Assembly: GCA_905250025.1 (NCBI GenBank)
Contig: CAJNOJ010000461.1
Span: 1-64,000 of the forward strand
Length of the DNA stretch: 64,000 nt
From: Adineta ricciae
Taxonomy: Eukaryota > Rotifera > Eurotatoria > Adinetida > Adinetidae
Reading direction: 5' to 3'
Position 1 is the stretch's first letter; every line of letters begins with the position of its first letter. The notes beneath the pieces are model-generated. The model saw nothing but the letters and a program-made list of their open reading frames with translations. It was not told the origin of the DNA and ran no database searches. Positions 12,615-24,142 of the stretch are shown piece by piece. Both the position numbers and the translations under genes were made by a program.

Positions 12615-13320
12615 GAACTAACTTTGTAGAAGTAACTTGCGACCTAAAGTACGACAAACGTCAAGAAAACATTTCCAAACGAGATCAAAGATAATTATGA
12701 CGAGTAAAGGAAAATAAAACCTTCTCGTCGCAAGAAAACATAAATCGAACTAAAGTCGACTTTAAACAACGTGTGTCTTCACTTCGAGAGTGAATGCATC
12801 AATCGGAAACTCAAAACGAAGAGGAACAAAATGTCGCTTTCATTAATTCGATTCAAACACATAACTCTGATAAGACTTTCCTTGCTGCATTAATTTTGAA
12901 AGCGCTTTAAAAACTGACTTTATCGCGCATCAAATTTCCAGCTAATACAGTTTCTTAAAACAGAATTCCATTCGATCAAGACAACAAACTATCGGATTTC
13001 ATTATTGGTTAAAGAAATTTACATCAATAAACATTTATAGATGGCGCTGAACTATTGTCGATCATACTAGAAGACACATAGTTATAAAAAAGCTTCTCCT
13101 TTCGTGTATGTTACTGTATGATGATATGCTATCAATCGAAGCATCACCGTGTCTTCATATGCATGGCATAAGACAAAATGACGGTGGGGTACGTTGATAC
13201 TCTCTGGAGTAATAATGAAAGTGTGGTCATTACACGTCCTCGAAAGGTTTTAACATTTTATTTTCAACTGTTTCCTGTTTAATCAACACACAGAAAGAAA
13301 TAATAAACAACGAAAAGTCT
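12615..13320. other. Array spacer between PPR copies 4 and 3
   Basis: No gene. This is the empty-site counterpart of 3591-5237, with the same order of blocks but without the transposable element. It contains the TATA-like motif at 13032-13048. Confidence 0.6.
13032..13048 (-). promoter_or_regulatory. Putative TATA promoter motif upstream of PPR copy 3
   Basis: Minus-strand AGCGCCATCTATAAATG, about 420 bp upstream of the copy 3 start codon. The longer distance than in copies 2, 4 and 6 is shared with copy 1, which fits the two alternating spacer types. Confidence 0.45.
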
Positions 13321-16300
13321 TCAAAAATAATCGTTACACGAACATTGCCCGTTTATATGAAAGTGATGAATTCGATTTGCATCTCGAACTATTATTTCAC
13401 ATTGACGAATTGCAGCGATCAACTTTGTTGCTCGATCTAAAACACAAATTCATCAAATGAATCACTCACATCAAACATCAAATCAACACGTACGACAATC
13501 GCCACACACTCTCAAGTTCTTCGTGATTTGAATTCTTTTCGCGTGAGGATTAGCCACGAAATTCCATGCCATCGCAAGTCGCTCACTATGACCACAGAGA
13601 ACCGATTCGACACTTTCGTCTTCACCCATCGTTCGAGTTATCCAACTAGAATCGTACTCATGGCCATGTGCGACTAATTCTTTTGACAATTTCTGCACTT
13701 CGCGATAGATTTCGTCTGATCGAGGATGAGATCTGTCATGAGCTCGAAATTCCTATAATCGAATTATTCCATATTGCTTCAAGGAAGAAACTATAAGTTA
13801 TGTTCAAACTTACATAAATTTCTCCATCAACTACAGTCGTTGATGTACCGATCTTCTTCTTTGCGCCGGATTTCATGTGTTGAATTCGAATATCACCCGC
13901 CTTTCCTATGTCACCAGACGATGCATAAGTGTTTGCAAGAAGAACTTCAGCTGCTGTCAAGGAATCTTTTATAGTAGGAAATAGTGTCTTCAGTTGATCA
14001 TAGATATTCTGTGCTAACTGAGCATTCTTATCATTTCTTGTACCCGACAACAACGCCACTAAAAGAAAGGAAAAGAAACACGATCAATGCGTTGATACCA
14101 TTCACACTGTTGTCGTTCACCGAGGACTCACCGCAGATGATGACACTTACTGTACATAGCTACGACGGGTGGATGCGAACGTTCGAATTCATCGATCAAC
14201 GTCTGTGCTTCATCGAACAAAGATGCACGAGCAAGGCAATCGATCTACATGTAAAGCAAAGATAATTGAGCACGTCCTTTTTCTTCAATGAGATTAATCA
14301 AGTTTGTCAATATACCATGGTCGTCCACACTGTCGGTGTTTTCATTTCAATCTTTTGAAAGATCGAGCGAGCTTCGTCAACTAGGCCAGAGTGTGAACAT
14401 GCATTCAATATGCAAATATGAGTCACTTCGTGAATAAACTGTTTTGGCATTTGAGAGAACAGTTCAAGAGCTTGCATACCCATTCCATTGAGACCATAAC
14501 AATTGACTAAATATGAAGGGTTTATAGCGAATTGATCGTCAACAAACAATAACTTTAGTCTTCCATACTCATTGTTGTGTATAGAAATGCGTCTTGATCA
14601 GAAGTGTTTTCGAAAACCGCTTGTGCTTTGTCTACACATCCAGTTTTACCCTACGAAAGCGATCCGTTTACCATGAAACCGACGAAATGACCTTTATCTT
14701 ACCCACATATCAATCAAAGCATTGCGAATCTGACTATCGAGAAGAATCGATTCAGGTATTTGGTTGATTGTTAGTTCGATAAGTGAAAGATCACCGATGA
14801 GTGCTAAAGCTTTGATAACACACAAGTAAGTGATCAGCTCGGGCTCTAGACCTTCACGTTTCATTCGATAAAACAATTGCATTGTTTTTTTTCCTTGTTT
14901 TTCGTCGTTGAATCCAGTCATAAGGTTCCCATAATTCACGATCGATCTATTTACTTTCGAAAACACGATCTCCGCCGTGAGTGTGTCCCTACATTTGATC
15001 AGTGCATTCAACAGAGAGCTGCCGACATAATCATCCGAATAAAATGATGCTGGCATTCTCTTCGAAATCGTCTTTACCAAAGCTAAGGCTTCTGGGGTTC
15101 GCAATTGAGCACAAGCGCTGAACAGGAGACTTGTGTTGACATCGTCTGGATGTTTAATTTCTCTGAAGAGGTCAACAGCTTTGCCTGCTTGATTATTCTC
15201 AATATAGCCTAAATGAAAACAGTCAACTGGATTCAGTTACGTGAAACATATCGATATACCTTTCATCATGGCTCCATATATAGGAAGCGTCTTTTTCGTT
15301 TCTAGTGTAGTGAATATGCCTTGAGCATACTCCACATCTCCACATTTCATCAATGCATCCAGTAAAGATGTGATAATGAACTCATTCTCAAGAAATGACT
15401 TGTTCATCACTGTGGAAACGCGTTTTGTGATATTTAACGCTTCTGGCGTTCGTAGCTGCGCACAACCATTGAAGAGAAGATTTGTGATGATCGCATTCGG
15501 ATGATCGATCTTCTTGAATAGATCAATGGCTTTCTCTGATTGATTACTCGCAATATAACCTAAATGAAAACAATCAACTAGATTCGGTTACGTGAAACAT
15601 ATGAATGTACCTTTCATCATCGCTCCATATATAGCGAGTGTCTTTCTGGTCTGTGCTGTACTGAATATGAGTTCCGCACATTCCACATCTCCACATTTCA
15701 TCAGTGCATCCAGTAAAGATGTGACAATGAAGTCATTCTCAAAAAATGACTTGTTCATCATTCTAGAGACCTGTTTCGTCAAATTCAATACTTCTGGCGT
15801 TCGTACTTGTGCACAAGCATTGAAGAGAAGATTTGTGATGATCGCATCAGGATGATCGATCCTCTTGAATAGATCAATGGCCTTTTGTGCTTGATTACTC
15901 GCAATATAACCTGAATAATAACTTAATACAGTACTCGCGGGTACAAATCATACGTACCTTTCATCATCGCACCGTACATAGGAAGTAGCTTTGCCTTTAT
16001 TGTCTCGAATATCTTCTCAGCGTGCTCTACATCTCCACATTCCACCAATGCATTCAATAACGATGTAACCAGGCGACGATTTGAATGGAAATTTGTTCGC
16101 GTTTGCTGTAACACCTTTTTCATGGCGTTCAATGCTCGTTGGGTCTTCAGATCGGCACAAACTTGGAAGAATACAATAAGATTCACCTCACTCGGTGTTT
16201 GGATTTCATGAAAGACTTCGAATGCTTTCTGTGCTTTATTGTTTGTCAGATATCCTACAAAGAGCTGTTCTATTTTACGCTTTCATACACATGAAACAAA

Positions 16301-16757
16301 TCACCTTTCATCATCGCACCGTACATAGATGGATCTTTTGTCTCCGTAGCATGAAACAGTGTTTCAGCACTTGAAATGTCACCACATTGCACTATGTGAA
16401 GAAAAGCATGCGACGGACAATATATTGATGGGACTCACTGTACATATGGATGAGTGATGTTAGTATGTATTGATCATCTTTGGTGCGCGATGTAACAAGA
16501 TCATGAATCGCTTTACCACTTCGAATATCTTTTAGACGAGCACACGCTTTGAGAGCCTGTGCAATCACCGAACTTGACAGAGTTTGATTGTTGTTTTTTT
16601 GATGTTGATGAAAAAGTTGAAGTGCCTGTTGGAATTGTTTGCTATCGTTCAATGTCTTCAATCGATCGCCGAGATTAGAAGCGAATCTGATGATTGTGAA
16701 CCGTTTAACGAACGCCATGACCGGTGGTAAGCTACCATTTAACGGTCGTCTCCACAT
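13321..16757 (-). CDS. PPR-DYW protein, copy 4 (four P-L-S triplets)
   Basis: Twelve exons, about 930 residues. The N-terminal exon combines an [19 protein letters not shown] start, as in copy 3, with a [10 protein letters not shown] end, as in copies 2, 5 and 6, so it is a mosaic. Four triplet exons follow, then the C-terminal exons with HSERLA, CGDC-H and CSCNDYF. The donor after CGDC is GTACGT rather than GTAAGT but still canonical. The intron before the DYW exon is the same variant as in copy 2. No stop or frameshift was seen. Presumed mitochondrial RNA-binding and editing-type factor. Confidence 0.85.
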
Positions 16758-16927
16758 GAACTAACTTTGTAGAAGGAATTTGCTATCTAAAGTACGACAA
16801 ATGTCAAGAAAAGATTTTTAAACGAGATCAAAGATGATTACGACGACGAATAAACGAAGATCAAGTAACTACCTAGATTCAAAAGCTGACCAGCTAAAAT
16901 ATTGGCCACAAAACTTGTCTGAACAAA

Positions 16928-16944
16928 TATTTATAGATGGTGCT
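16928..16944 (-). promoter_or_regulatory. Putative TATA promoter of PPR copy 4
   Basis: Minus-strand AGCACCATCTATAAATA, 171 bp upstream of the copy 4 ATG, between it and the kelch relic stop at 16973. Confidence 0.5.
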
Positions 16945-16972
16945 AGAGTCCATTAAAAGTGTCAAAGTTTTA

Positions 16973-17604
16973 TTAATCATTATCAAATACAAAACGTAGT
17001 AAAAACCACTCATGACAAACTACTCCCTGTGTGTCAATTCCTCCGTGAACAAAGATCATCGGTATGCTTTTTTCGGAATCTTCCTCCTTATCTTTACATT
17101 CGATAAGACAACATGCAAAATCCAGTCTTGCTTTGGGCACATTTCGACAGATGATCTCAGTGCACTGTTCACTCTTCGTCGACCACCACCATGTGTCGTT
17201 GAGTGCTAGACCACTTCGTGATAATCCACCAAAGATGAATAACGTTTATGTCATTTCGATCGAATCACCGCCATGTGCTGCACGGGCCATGGGAAAAGAG
17301 GACGACGAATGATGTTCGTTCCATCTACATCACCTTGAAGGTAGAGACGTTCTTTCTCAAGTGATAACAAACAATGACCATGGCGCTGCTGACTTAGTGA
17401 TCCATATGCTGGAACACACGGCGATGTTTTGAAAACTAGAAACGCCACGCGATTTACTTCACCAAGAATATAGACAATTGAAGAAGAAGGGACAAATGTG
17501 CTCGACTGACCGACACGTGGCTGAGGTGAACGAGATTTACTGTGAATTTCGAACCCGTCAAATGGAACAGGACATGTTAGCGAAGGCATCTGTCGGATAA
17601 CCAA
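16973..17604 (-). pseudogene. RABEPK-like kelch relic with internal deletions
   Basis: Opens with MVIRQMPSLTCPVPFDGFEIH, equivalent to the intact gene start, then skips from the first blade to exon 2 and loses the segment between two GATGG words, shifting the frame. The stop reached near 17251 truncates it. It carries the same deletion endpoints as 8884-9500 but has further private substitutions, consistent with a relic duplicated together with the PPR pair. Confidence 0.85.
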
Positions 17605-17964
17605 GACAATAACTTCAATTAACTCTCTTTTCTGTTCTTGCTGCTAAAAACATCGAAGTTCAAGATCTCCAGAAACTATCGCGTTCAATTCTTGGTTAAA
17701 GAACTCTACATATACGAACAGATCTTCATCGATGATCCCGCAGTGTTGTTAACCGTACCAATACGCACAATTATCAAAAGCTTCTCTTTCACTCGAAGCA
17801 TCACCTTACGTTGCATATGCATGTCATAAGACTGAATAACGATGGCGGATGTTCGTTCTCTCTAGAGCGATGATGAAACTATGCTCATTCATGTCCTCGA
17901 AAGATTTTAACGATTTATTTTCAACTACTTTCCATTTAATCGACAAACAAACAACGAAAAGTCT
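17605..17964. other. Array spacer between kelch relic and PPR copy 5
   Basis: Counterpart of 9501-9874, with no supported gene. Confidence 0.5.
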
Positions 17965-20900
17965 TCAAAAATAATCGTTACACGAACATTGCCCGTTTTT
18001 ATGAAAGTGATGAATTCGATTTGCATCTCGAACTATTATTTCACATTGACGAATTGCAGCGATCAACTTTGTTGCTCGATCTAAAACACAAATTCATCAA
18101 ATGAATCACTCACATCAAACATCAAATCAACACTTACGACAATCGCCACACACTCTCAAGTTCTTCGTGATTTGAATTCTTTTCGCGTGAGGATTAGCCA
18201 CGAAATTCCATGCCATCGCAAGTCGCTCACTATGACCACAGAGAACCGATTCGACACTTTCATCTTCACCCATCGTTCGAGTTATCCAACTAGAATCGTA
18301 CTCATGGCCATGTGCGACTAATTCTTTTGACATTTTCTGCACTTCGCGATAGATTTCGTCTGATCGAGGATGAGATATGTCATGAGCGCGAAATTCCTAC
18401 AATCAAATCATTTCATATTACTTCAAACAAGACATCGTAAGTTGTGTTCGAACTTACATAAATTTCTCCATCAACTACAGTCGTTGATGTACCGATCTTC
18501 TTCTTTGCGCCGGATTTCATGTGTTGAATTCGAATATCAGCCGCCTTTCCTATGTCACCAGATGATGCATAAGTGTTTGCAAGAAGCACTTCAGCTGCTG
18601 TCAAGGAATCTTTTATAGTGGGAAATAATTTCTTCAGTCGATCATAGATATTCTGTGCTAACTGAGCATTCTTATCATTTCTTGCACCCGACAACAACGC
18701 CACTAAAACAAATCAAAATCAATCCAATGAATATGTTGATTTCAGCCATGCTGTTGTCCTTTAGTGGAGGAATTATCTCAGATGATGACACTTACTGTGC
18801 ATATCTACGACCGGTGTATTCGAACGTTCGAATTCATCGATCAACGTCTGTGCTTCATCGAACAAAGATGCACGAGCAAGGCAATCGATCTACACGAAAA
18901 GGAACGGTGATTGAACACTTCCTCCAACTAGATTAATCAAGTTTATCAATATACCATGGTCGTCCATACTGTCGGTGTTTTCGATTCAATCTTTTGAAAG
19001 ATCGAGCGAGCTTCGTCAACTAGACCAGAGTGTGAACATGCATTCAATATGCAAATATAAGTCACTTCATGGATGAACTCTTTGGGCATTTGAGAGAACA
19101 GTTCAAGAGCTTGCATGCCCATTCCATTGAGACCATAACAATTGACTAAATATGAAGGGTTTATAGCGAATTGATCGTCAAAAAACAATAACTTCAGTCT
19201 TCCATACTCATTGTTGTGTGTGCAATTGCGTCTCGATGAGAAGTGTTTTCGAAAATCCCGTGTGCTTTGTCTACGCATCCAGTTTTACCCTACGAAAGCG
19301 ATCCGTTTAACATGAAACACACGAAATGACCTTTATCTTACCCACATATCAATCAAAGCATTGCGAATCTGACTATCGAGAAGAATCGATTGAGGTACTT
19401 GTTTGATTGTTAGTTCGATGAGTGAAAGATCACCGATGAGTGCTAAAGCTTTGATAACGCACAAATAAATAATCGTTTCCGGTTCTAAACCTTCACGTTT
19501 CATTCGATAAAACAATTGCATTGTTTTTTTTCCTTGTTTTTCGTCGTTGAATCCAGTCATAAGATTCCCGTAACTGACTATCGATCTTTTCATTTTGGAG
19601 AAGACTATCTCCGCCGTGAGTGTGTCCTTACATTTGATTAACGCATCTAACAGAGAAGTTGCCACGTAATCATCCGAATAAAATGATGCTGGCATTCTCT
19701 TCGAAATCGTCTTTACCAAAGCTAAAGCTTCTGGAGTTCGCAATTGAGCACAAGCGCTGAACAGGAGACTTGTGTTGACATCGTCTGGATGTTTAATATC
19801 TCTGAAGAGGTCAACAGCTTTGCCTGCTTGATTATTCTCAATATAGCCTAAATGGAAACAGTCAACTGGATTCAGTTACGTGAGACATATCGATATACCT
19901 TTCATCATGGCTCCATATATAGGAAGCGTCTTTTTCGTTTCTAGTGTAGTGAATATGCTTTGAGCATACTCCACATCTCCACATTTCATCAATGCATCCA
20001 GTAAAGACGTGATAATGAACTCATTCTCAAGAAATGACTTGTTCATAATTGATAAGACGTGTTTCGTCAAAGTCAGTGCTGCTGACGTTCGTAGTTGCGC
20101 GCAAGCATTGAAGAGAAGATTTGTAATGATTGCATCAGGACCATCGATCCTGTTGAATAGATCGATGGCCTTGTCTGCTTGATTGTTTGTGATATAGCCC
20201 TTCATCATTGCTCCATATGCTGCTACCGCCTTCTCATTTATTCTATTAAATATCGCTTCGGCGTGTTCAACGTCACCACATTCCATTGATGCATTCAGTA
20301 AAGATGTTAAAAGGTAAGCGTTTTTGTATAGCATCTTTGCTTCATCCTTTGCTACAGCTTTTACCAGAGCTAAAGCTTCCGCAGTGCGTAGTTGCGCACA
20401 AGCATTGAGGAGAAGATTGACTATGATGTCATTAGGACCTTTGATCTGTTTGAAAAGAGCAACGGCTTTTTCAGCTTGATTACTCGCAATAAAACCTGAA
20501 TACCAACTCAATTCAATCCACACGGGCATAAAACATAGATACCTTTCATCATTGCACCATATATAGGAAGTTGCTTTCCCTTTATTGTCTCAAATACCTT
20601 CTCAGCACGTTCTACATCTCCACATTTCACTAATGCATTTACTGATGATGTTGCAAGACGATAATTGGACTGGAGAGAGTTTTCCACTTTTATTAATACC
20701 TTCTTCAACGCATCCAATGCTCGTTGGGTCTTCAGATCTGCACAAACCTGGAAGAATACAACAAGATTCACCTCACTCGGTGTTTGGATTTCATGAAAAA
20801 CTTCGAATGCTTTCTGTGCTTTATTGTTTGTCAGATATCCTACAAGAACTTGTTCTATTTTATACTTTCTTGCACAATGAAACAAGTTACCTTTCATCAT

Positions 20901-21345
20901 TGCACCGTACACAGATGGAACTTTTGTCTTTGTACCATGAAACAGTGTTTCAGCACTTCGAACGTCACCACATTGCACTATGAAAAGCAAAAGACATGCG
21001 ATAGAGGATAGATTGATGAAACTCACTGTACATATGGATGAGTGACGTTACTATGTATTGATCATCTTTGGTGCGTGATGTAACAAGATCATGGATCGCT
21101 TTACCACTTCGAATATCTCTTAGATGAGTACACGCCTTCAGAGCTTGTGTGATCGTTAAACTGGACAGAATTTCAGTATTGTTTTTTTGATGCTGATGAA
21201 AAAGTTGAAGTGCCTGTTGGAATTGTTTGCTATCGTTCAATGTCTTCAATCGATCGCCGAGATTAGAAGCGAATCTGATAATTGTGGTTCCTTTAAGGAG
21301 ACTCATGAGAGGTACTAAACCATAATTTAATGATCGTCTCCACAT
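17965..21345 (-). CDS. PPR-DYW protein, copy 5 (four P-L-S triplets, one intron lost)
   Basis: Eleven exons, about 930 residues. Two triplets lie in a single long exon (about 19900-20500): the first ends GAMMKG and the next begins YITNN without an intron, where other copies have one. The remaining layout is: N-terminal exon to about residue 106, linker exon, YLTNN triplet, fused double triplet, final triplet to RNALIDMW, then [25 protein letters not shown], the E-domain exon [11 protein letters not shown] exon with GHSERLA and CGDC, and last exon ending CSCNDYF. Predicted DYW zinc ligands (HSE, CxxC, HH, CxC) are complete. The 5' flank is cut by the N gap at 21372, so its promoter is not visible. 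Confidence 0.87.
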
Positions 21346-21371
21346 GAACTAACTTTGTAGAAGTAATTTGC

Positions 21372-21414
21372 NNNNNNNNNNNNNNNNNNNNNNNNNNNNN
21401 NNNNNNNNNNNNNN
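21372..21414. other. Assembly gap (43 N) inside the PPR array
   Basis: Left of the gap is the 5' flank of PPR copy 5. Right of it is the middle of a final-triplet exon of copy 6. By comparison with the other pairs, the missing part should include the C-terminal half of copy 6, its 3' flank and a spacer, which is kilobases rather than 43 bases. The gap therefore marks a collapsed or mis-joined repeat. Confidence 0.9.
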
Positions 21415-22770
21415 TCAGTGCATCTAGCAAGGAAGTGGTTACATAGTCATTTGAATACAATGACGATGGCATGTTCTTGTAAGTCTGTTTAACTAAACTC
21501 AAAGCTTCTGCAGTTTGTATTTGAGCGCAAGCATTCAAGAGCAGATTTGTAATGATCGCATCTGGATGATCGATCTTCTTGAATAGGTCAATGGCCTTGT
21601 CTGCTTGATTGTTTGTGATATAGCCCTTCATCATTGCTCCATATGCTGCTACCGCCTTCTCATTTATTCTATTAAATATCGCTTCGGCGTGTTCAACGTC
21701 ACCGCATTCCATTGATGCATTCAGTAAAGATGTTAAAAGGTAAGCGTTTTTGTACAGCATATTTGCTTCATCTGTTGCTACAGCTTTTACCAGAGCTAAA
21801 GCTTCCGCAGTGCGTAGTTGCGCACAAGCATTGAAGAGAAGATTGATTATGATATCATTAGGACTTTTGACCTGTTTGAAAAGAGCAACGGCTTTTTCAG
21901 CTTGATTACTCGCAATATAACCTGAAAAACAACTCAATTCAATCCACACGGACATAAAACATAGATACCTTTCATCATTGCACCATATATAGGAAGTTGC
22001 TTTGCCTTTATTGTCTCGAATATCTTCTCAGCACGTTCTACATCTCCACATTTCACTAATGCATTTACTGATGATGTTGCAAGACGATAATTGGACTGGA
22101 GAGAATTTTGCACTTTTAGTAACACCTTTTTCAACGCATCCAATGCTCGTTGGGTCTTCAGATCTGCACAAACTTGGAAGAATACAATAAGATTCACCTC
22201 ACTCGGTGTTTGGATTTCATGAAAGACTTCGAATGCTTTCTGTGCTTCATTGTTTGTCAGATATCCTACAAGAACGTGTTCTATTTTATACTTTCTTGCA
22301 CATGAAACAAGTTACCTTTCATCATCGCACCGTACACAGATGGAACTTTTCTCTTTGTGTCATGAAACAGTGCTTCAGCACTTCGAACGTCACCACATTG
22401 CACTATGAAAAGAAAAAGACATGCGATGGAGGATAGATTGATGGAACTCACTGTACATATGGATGAGTGATGTTACTATGTAATGATCATCTTTGGTTCG
22501 TGATGTAACAAGATCATGAATCGATTTCCCACTTCGAATATCTCTTAGATGAGTACACGCCTTCAGAGCTTGTGTGATCGTTAAACTGGACAGAATTTCA
22601 GTATTGTTTTTTCGATTTTGATGAAAAAGTTGAAGTGCCTGTTGGAATTGTTTGCTATCGTTCAATGTCTTCAATCGATCGCCGAGATTAGAAGCGAATC
22701 TGATAATTGTGGTTCCTTTAAGGAGACTCATGAGAGGTACTAAACCATAATTTAACGATCGTCTCCACAT
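21415..22770 (-). CDS. PPR-DYW protein, copy 6, cut by the assembly gap
   Basis: Exon 1 starts [10 protein letters not shown] at 22770 and is nearly identical to copy 5. The linker exon, a YLTNN triplet and an intron-less double-triplet exon ([10 protein letters not shown] followed by [10 protein letters not shown]) follow, so it shares the lost intron with copy 5. The frame is open up to TTSLLDAL at the gap. The last readable part ([10 protein letters not shown]) resembles copy 3 rather than copy 5. Whether it has a DYW domain cannot be told. Partial because of assembly, not necessarily in the genome. Confidence 0.75.
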
Positions 22771-22942
22771 GAACTAACTTTGTAGAAGTAATTTGCTATC
22801 TAAATTAAGACAAACATCATGAAACCGCTTTGAAACAATACTGAAGACAATTAGGACGAATGAGCGAAAATCAAGTAACCATATGAGGGGATTCGAAAAT
22901 TCTGCAGCTAAAGTATTGGATATGGAACTTCGCGTTAACACA

Positions 22943-22959
22943 TATTTATAGATGGCGCT
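22943..22959 (-). promoter_or_regulatory. Putative TATA promoter of PPR copy 6
   Basis: Minus-strand AGCGCCATCTATAAATA, 173 bp upstream of the copy 6 ATG and just 3' of the intact kelch gene, the clearest example of the array motif. Confidence 0.5.
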
Positions 22960-23045
22960 GATGTGTGCGAGTCATCGTGAAAGTATATCAGAAGAACAAC
23001 TACTGTAGAAGGGAGCTCCAGAGTTTATTGACTATAACAAAAGTT

Positions 23046-24142
23046 TTATTGATCGCTGTCAAATGTTAATCGGAGTAAAAAACAGTCATCAAAAACTACT
23101 CCCTGTGTGTCAGTTCCTCCGTGAACAAACATCATGTGTATGTTTTTTTCGGAATCTTCCTCCTTATCTTTACATTCGATAAGACAATATGCAAAATCTA
23201 GTCTTGCTCTGGGCACATTTCGACAGATGATCTCAGTCCACTGTTCACTCTTCGTCGACCATGACCAGGTGTCGTTGAGTGATTGACCACTTCGCGATAA
23301 TCCACCAAAGATGAATAATGTCGATGTATGTTCGATCGAAACACCGCCATGTGCTGCACGTGCCATGGGGCAAGATGACGACGACGAACGGTGCTCGTTC
23401 CATCTGGGTGGCTTTTGAGTTAGATCAATAGAATAGAGCGATGAAAAAAAAGTTCGTCCATCCATACCACCGTGAAGGTAGAGACGTGCATTATCAAGTG
23501 ATAATAAACAGTGACCATGGCGCTGCTCAGGTGGTGATCCATAAGCTGGAACACACGACCATGTTTTGGAAACTAGAAACGAGACATGAGTGATATTCAG
23601 AATGTTTTTTTGTTCTGGAGGAAAGCATTACCTAAATCAAATCGATATAACTCAGAGTCATCTACTGATTTGGCTCCTTGAAAACCACCGCTGAATATAT
23701 ACAAACCATGTTGAATACAACAACTTGAATGATGAGTTCGTGGTGAAACTAGTTTATTATCTTTCGGTGTCCAACTTTCGATTGTTTTTGTTAAAATATT
23801 AAACACATGAACGTCGTTGTGATTGTTTTCTGAATCAGCACCACCGAAGAAAACGATTTGATCTGGATTTTCTGTAGATAAAACAGCAGAATGTTCATAA
23901 CGTCGAAGTGCCGGATCTTCAGCAAGTAATTTCGTCCAAAGAAATGTGTCCGATGTTTTGGATGGAAGTGCAAGTGAATGAACATCTGCAAAACATTCCG
24001 ATGGATTCGCTCCACCAAGAACATAGATTGTTGACGATGAAGGAACAAATGTGCTTGAATGGCCGACACGTAGCTGAGGTGAACGAGAATTACTATGAAT
24101 TTCGAACCAGTCAAATGGAACAAGAGATGTTAGCGAAGACAT
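23046..24142 (-). CDS. RABEPK: Rab9 effector kelch protein (RABEPK-like), intact copy
   Basis: Two exons (24142-23632 and 23572-23046) joined by a 59-bp phase-1 intron give 345 residues, close to the 372 of human RABEPK. Kelch blades with GG pairs are visible: YVLGGANPSECFADVHS, then RRYEHSAVL with VFFGGAD, SPRTHHSS with YIFSGGF, RHGHCLL with YLHGGMDG, AAHGG with FIFGG, and a final HGGTDTQGVVFDDC that matches the family's closing strand. In the family this six-bladed cytosolic propeller helps endosome-to-Golgi recycling with Rab9. It lies upstream of PPR copy 6 in the same orientation. Its three other copies in the array are all broken, so this is the only functional source in the window. Confidence 0.88.

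Larger units (their letters stand above)
1..24142 (-). repeat. Higher-order tandem array of kelch-PPR-PPR units
   Basis: Six PPR-DYW copies and four kelch copies lie head to tail on the minus strand. Going in the direction of transcription the order is kelch (24142), PPR 6, gap, PPR 5, kelch relic (17604), PPR 4, spacer, PPR 3, kelch relic (9500), PPR 2, spacer, PPR 1, kelch relic (405). Kelch is always before the first PPR of a pair and never between the two. PPR copies 1, 3 and 5 share one form of the intron before the DYW exon, and copies 2 and 4 share another, as expected if a dimer was duplicated. The first bases of the window match those at 22998 onward almost exactly, so the array probably continues to the left. 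Confidence 0.88.

Noticed and set aside
1..24142. CRISPR-like or satellite array
   Set aside because: The repeats are kilobase-sized genes with introns and coding constraint, not short spaced repeats.
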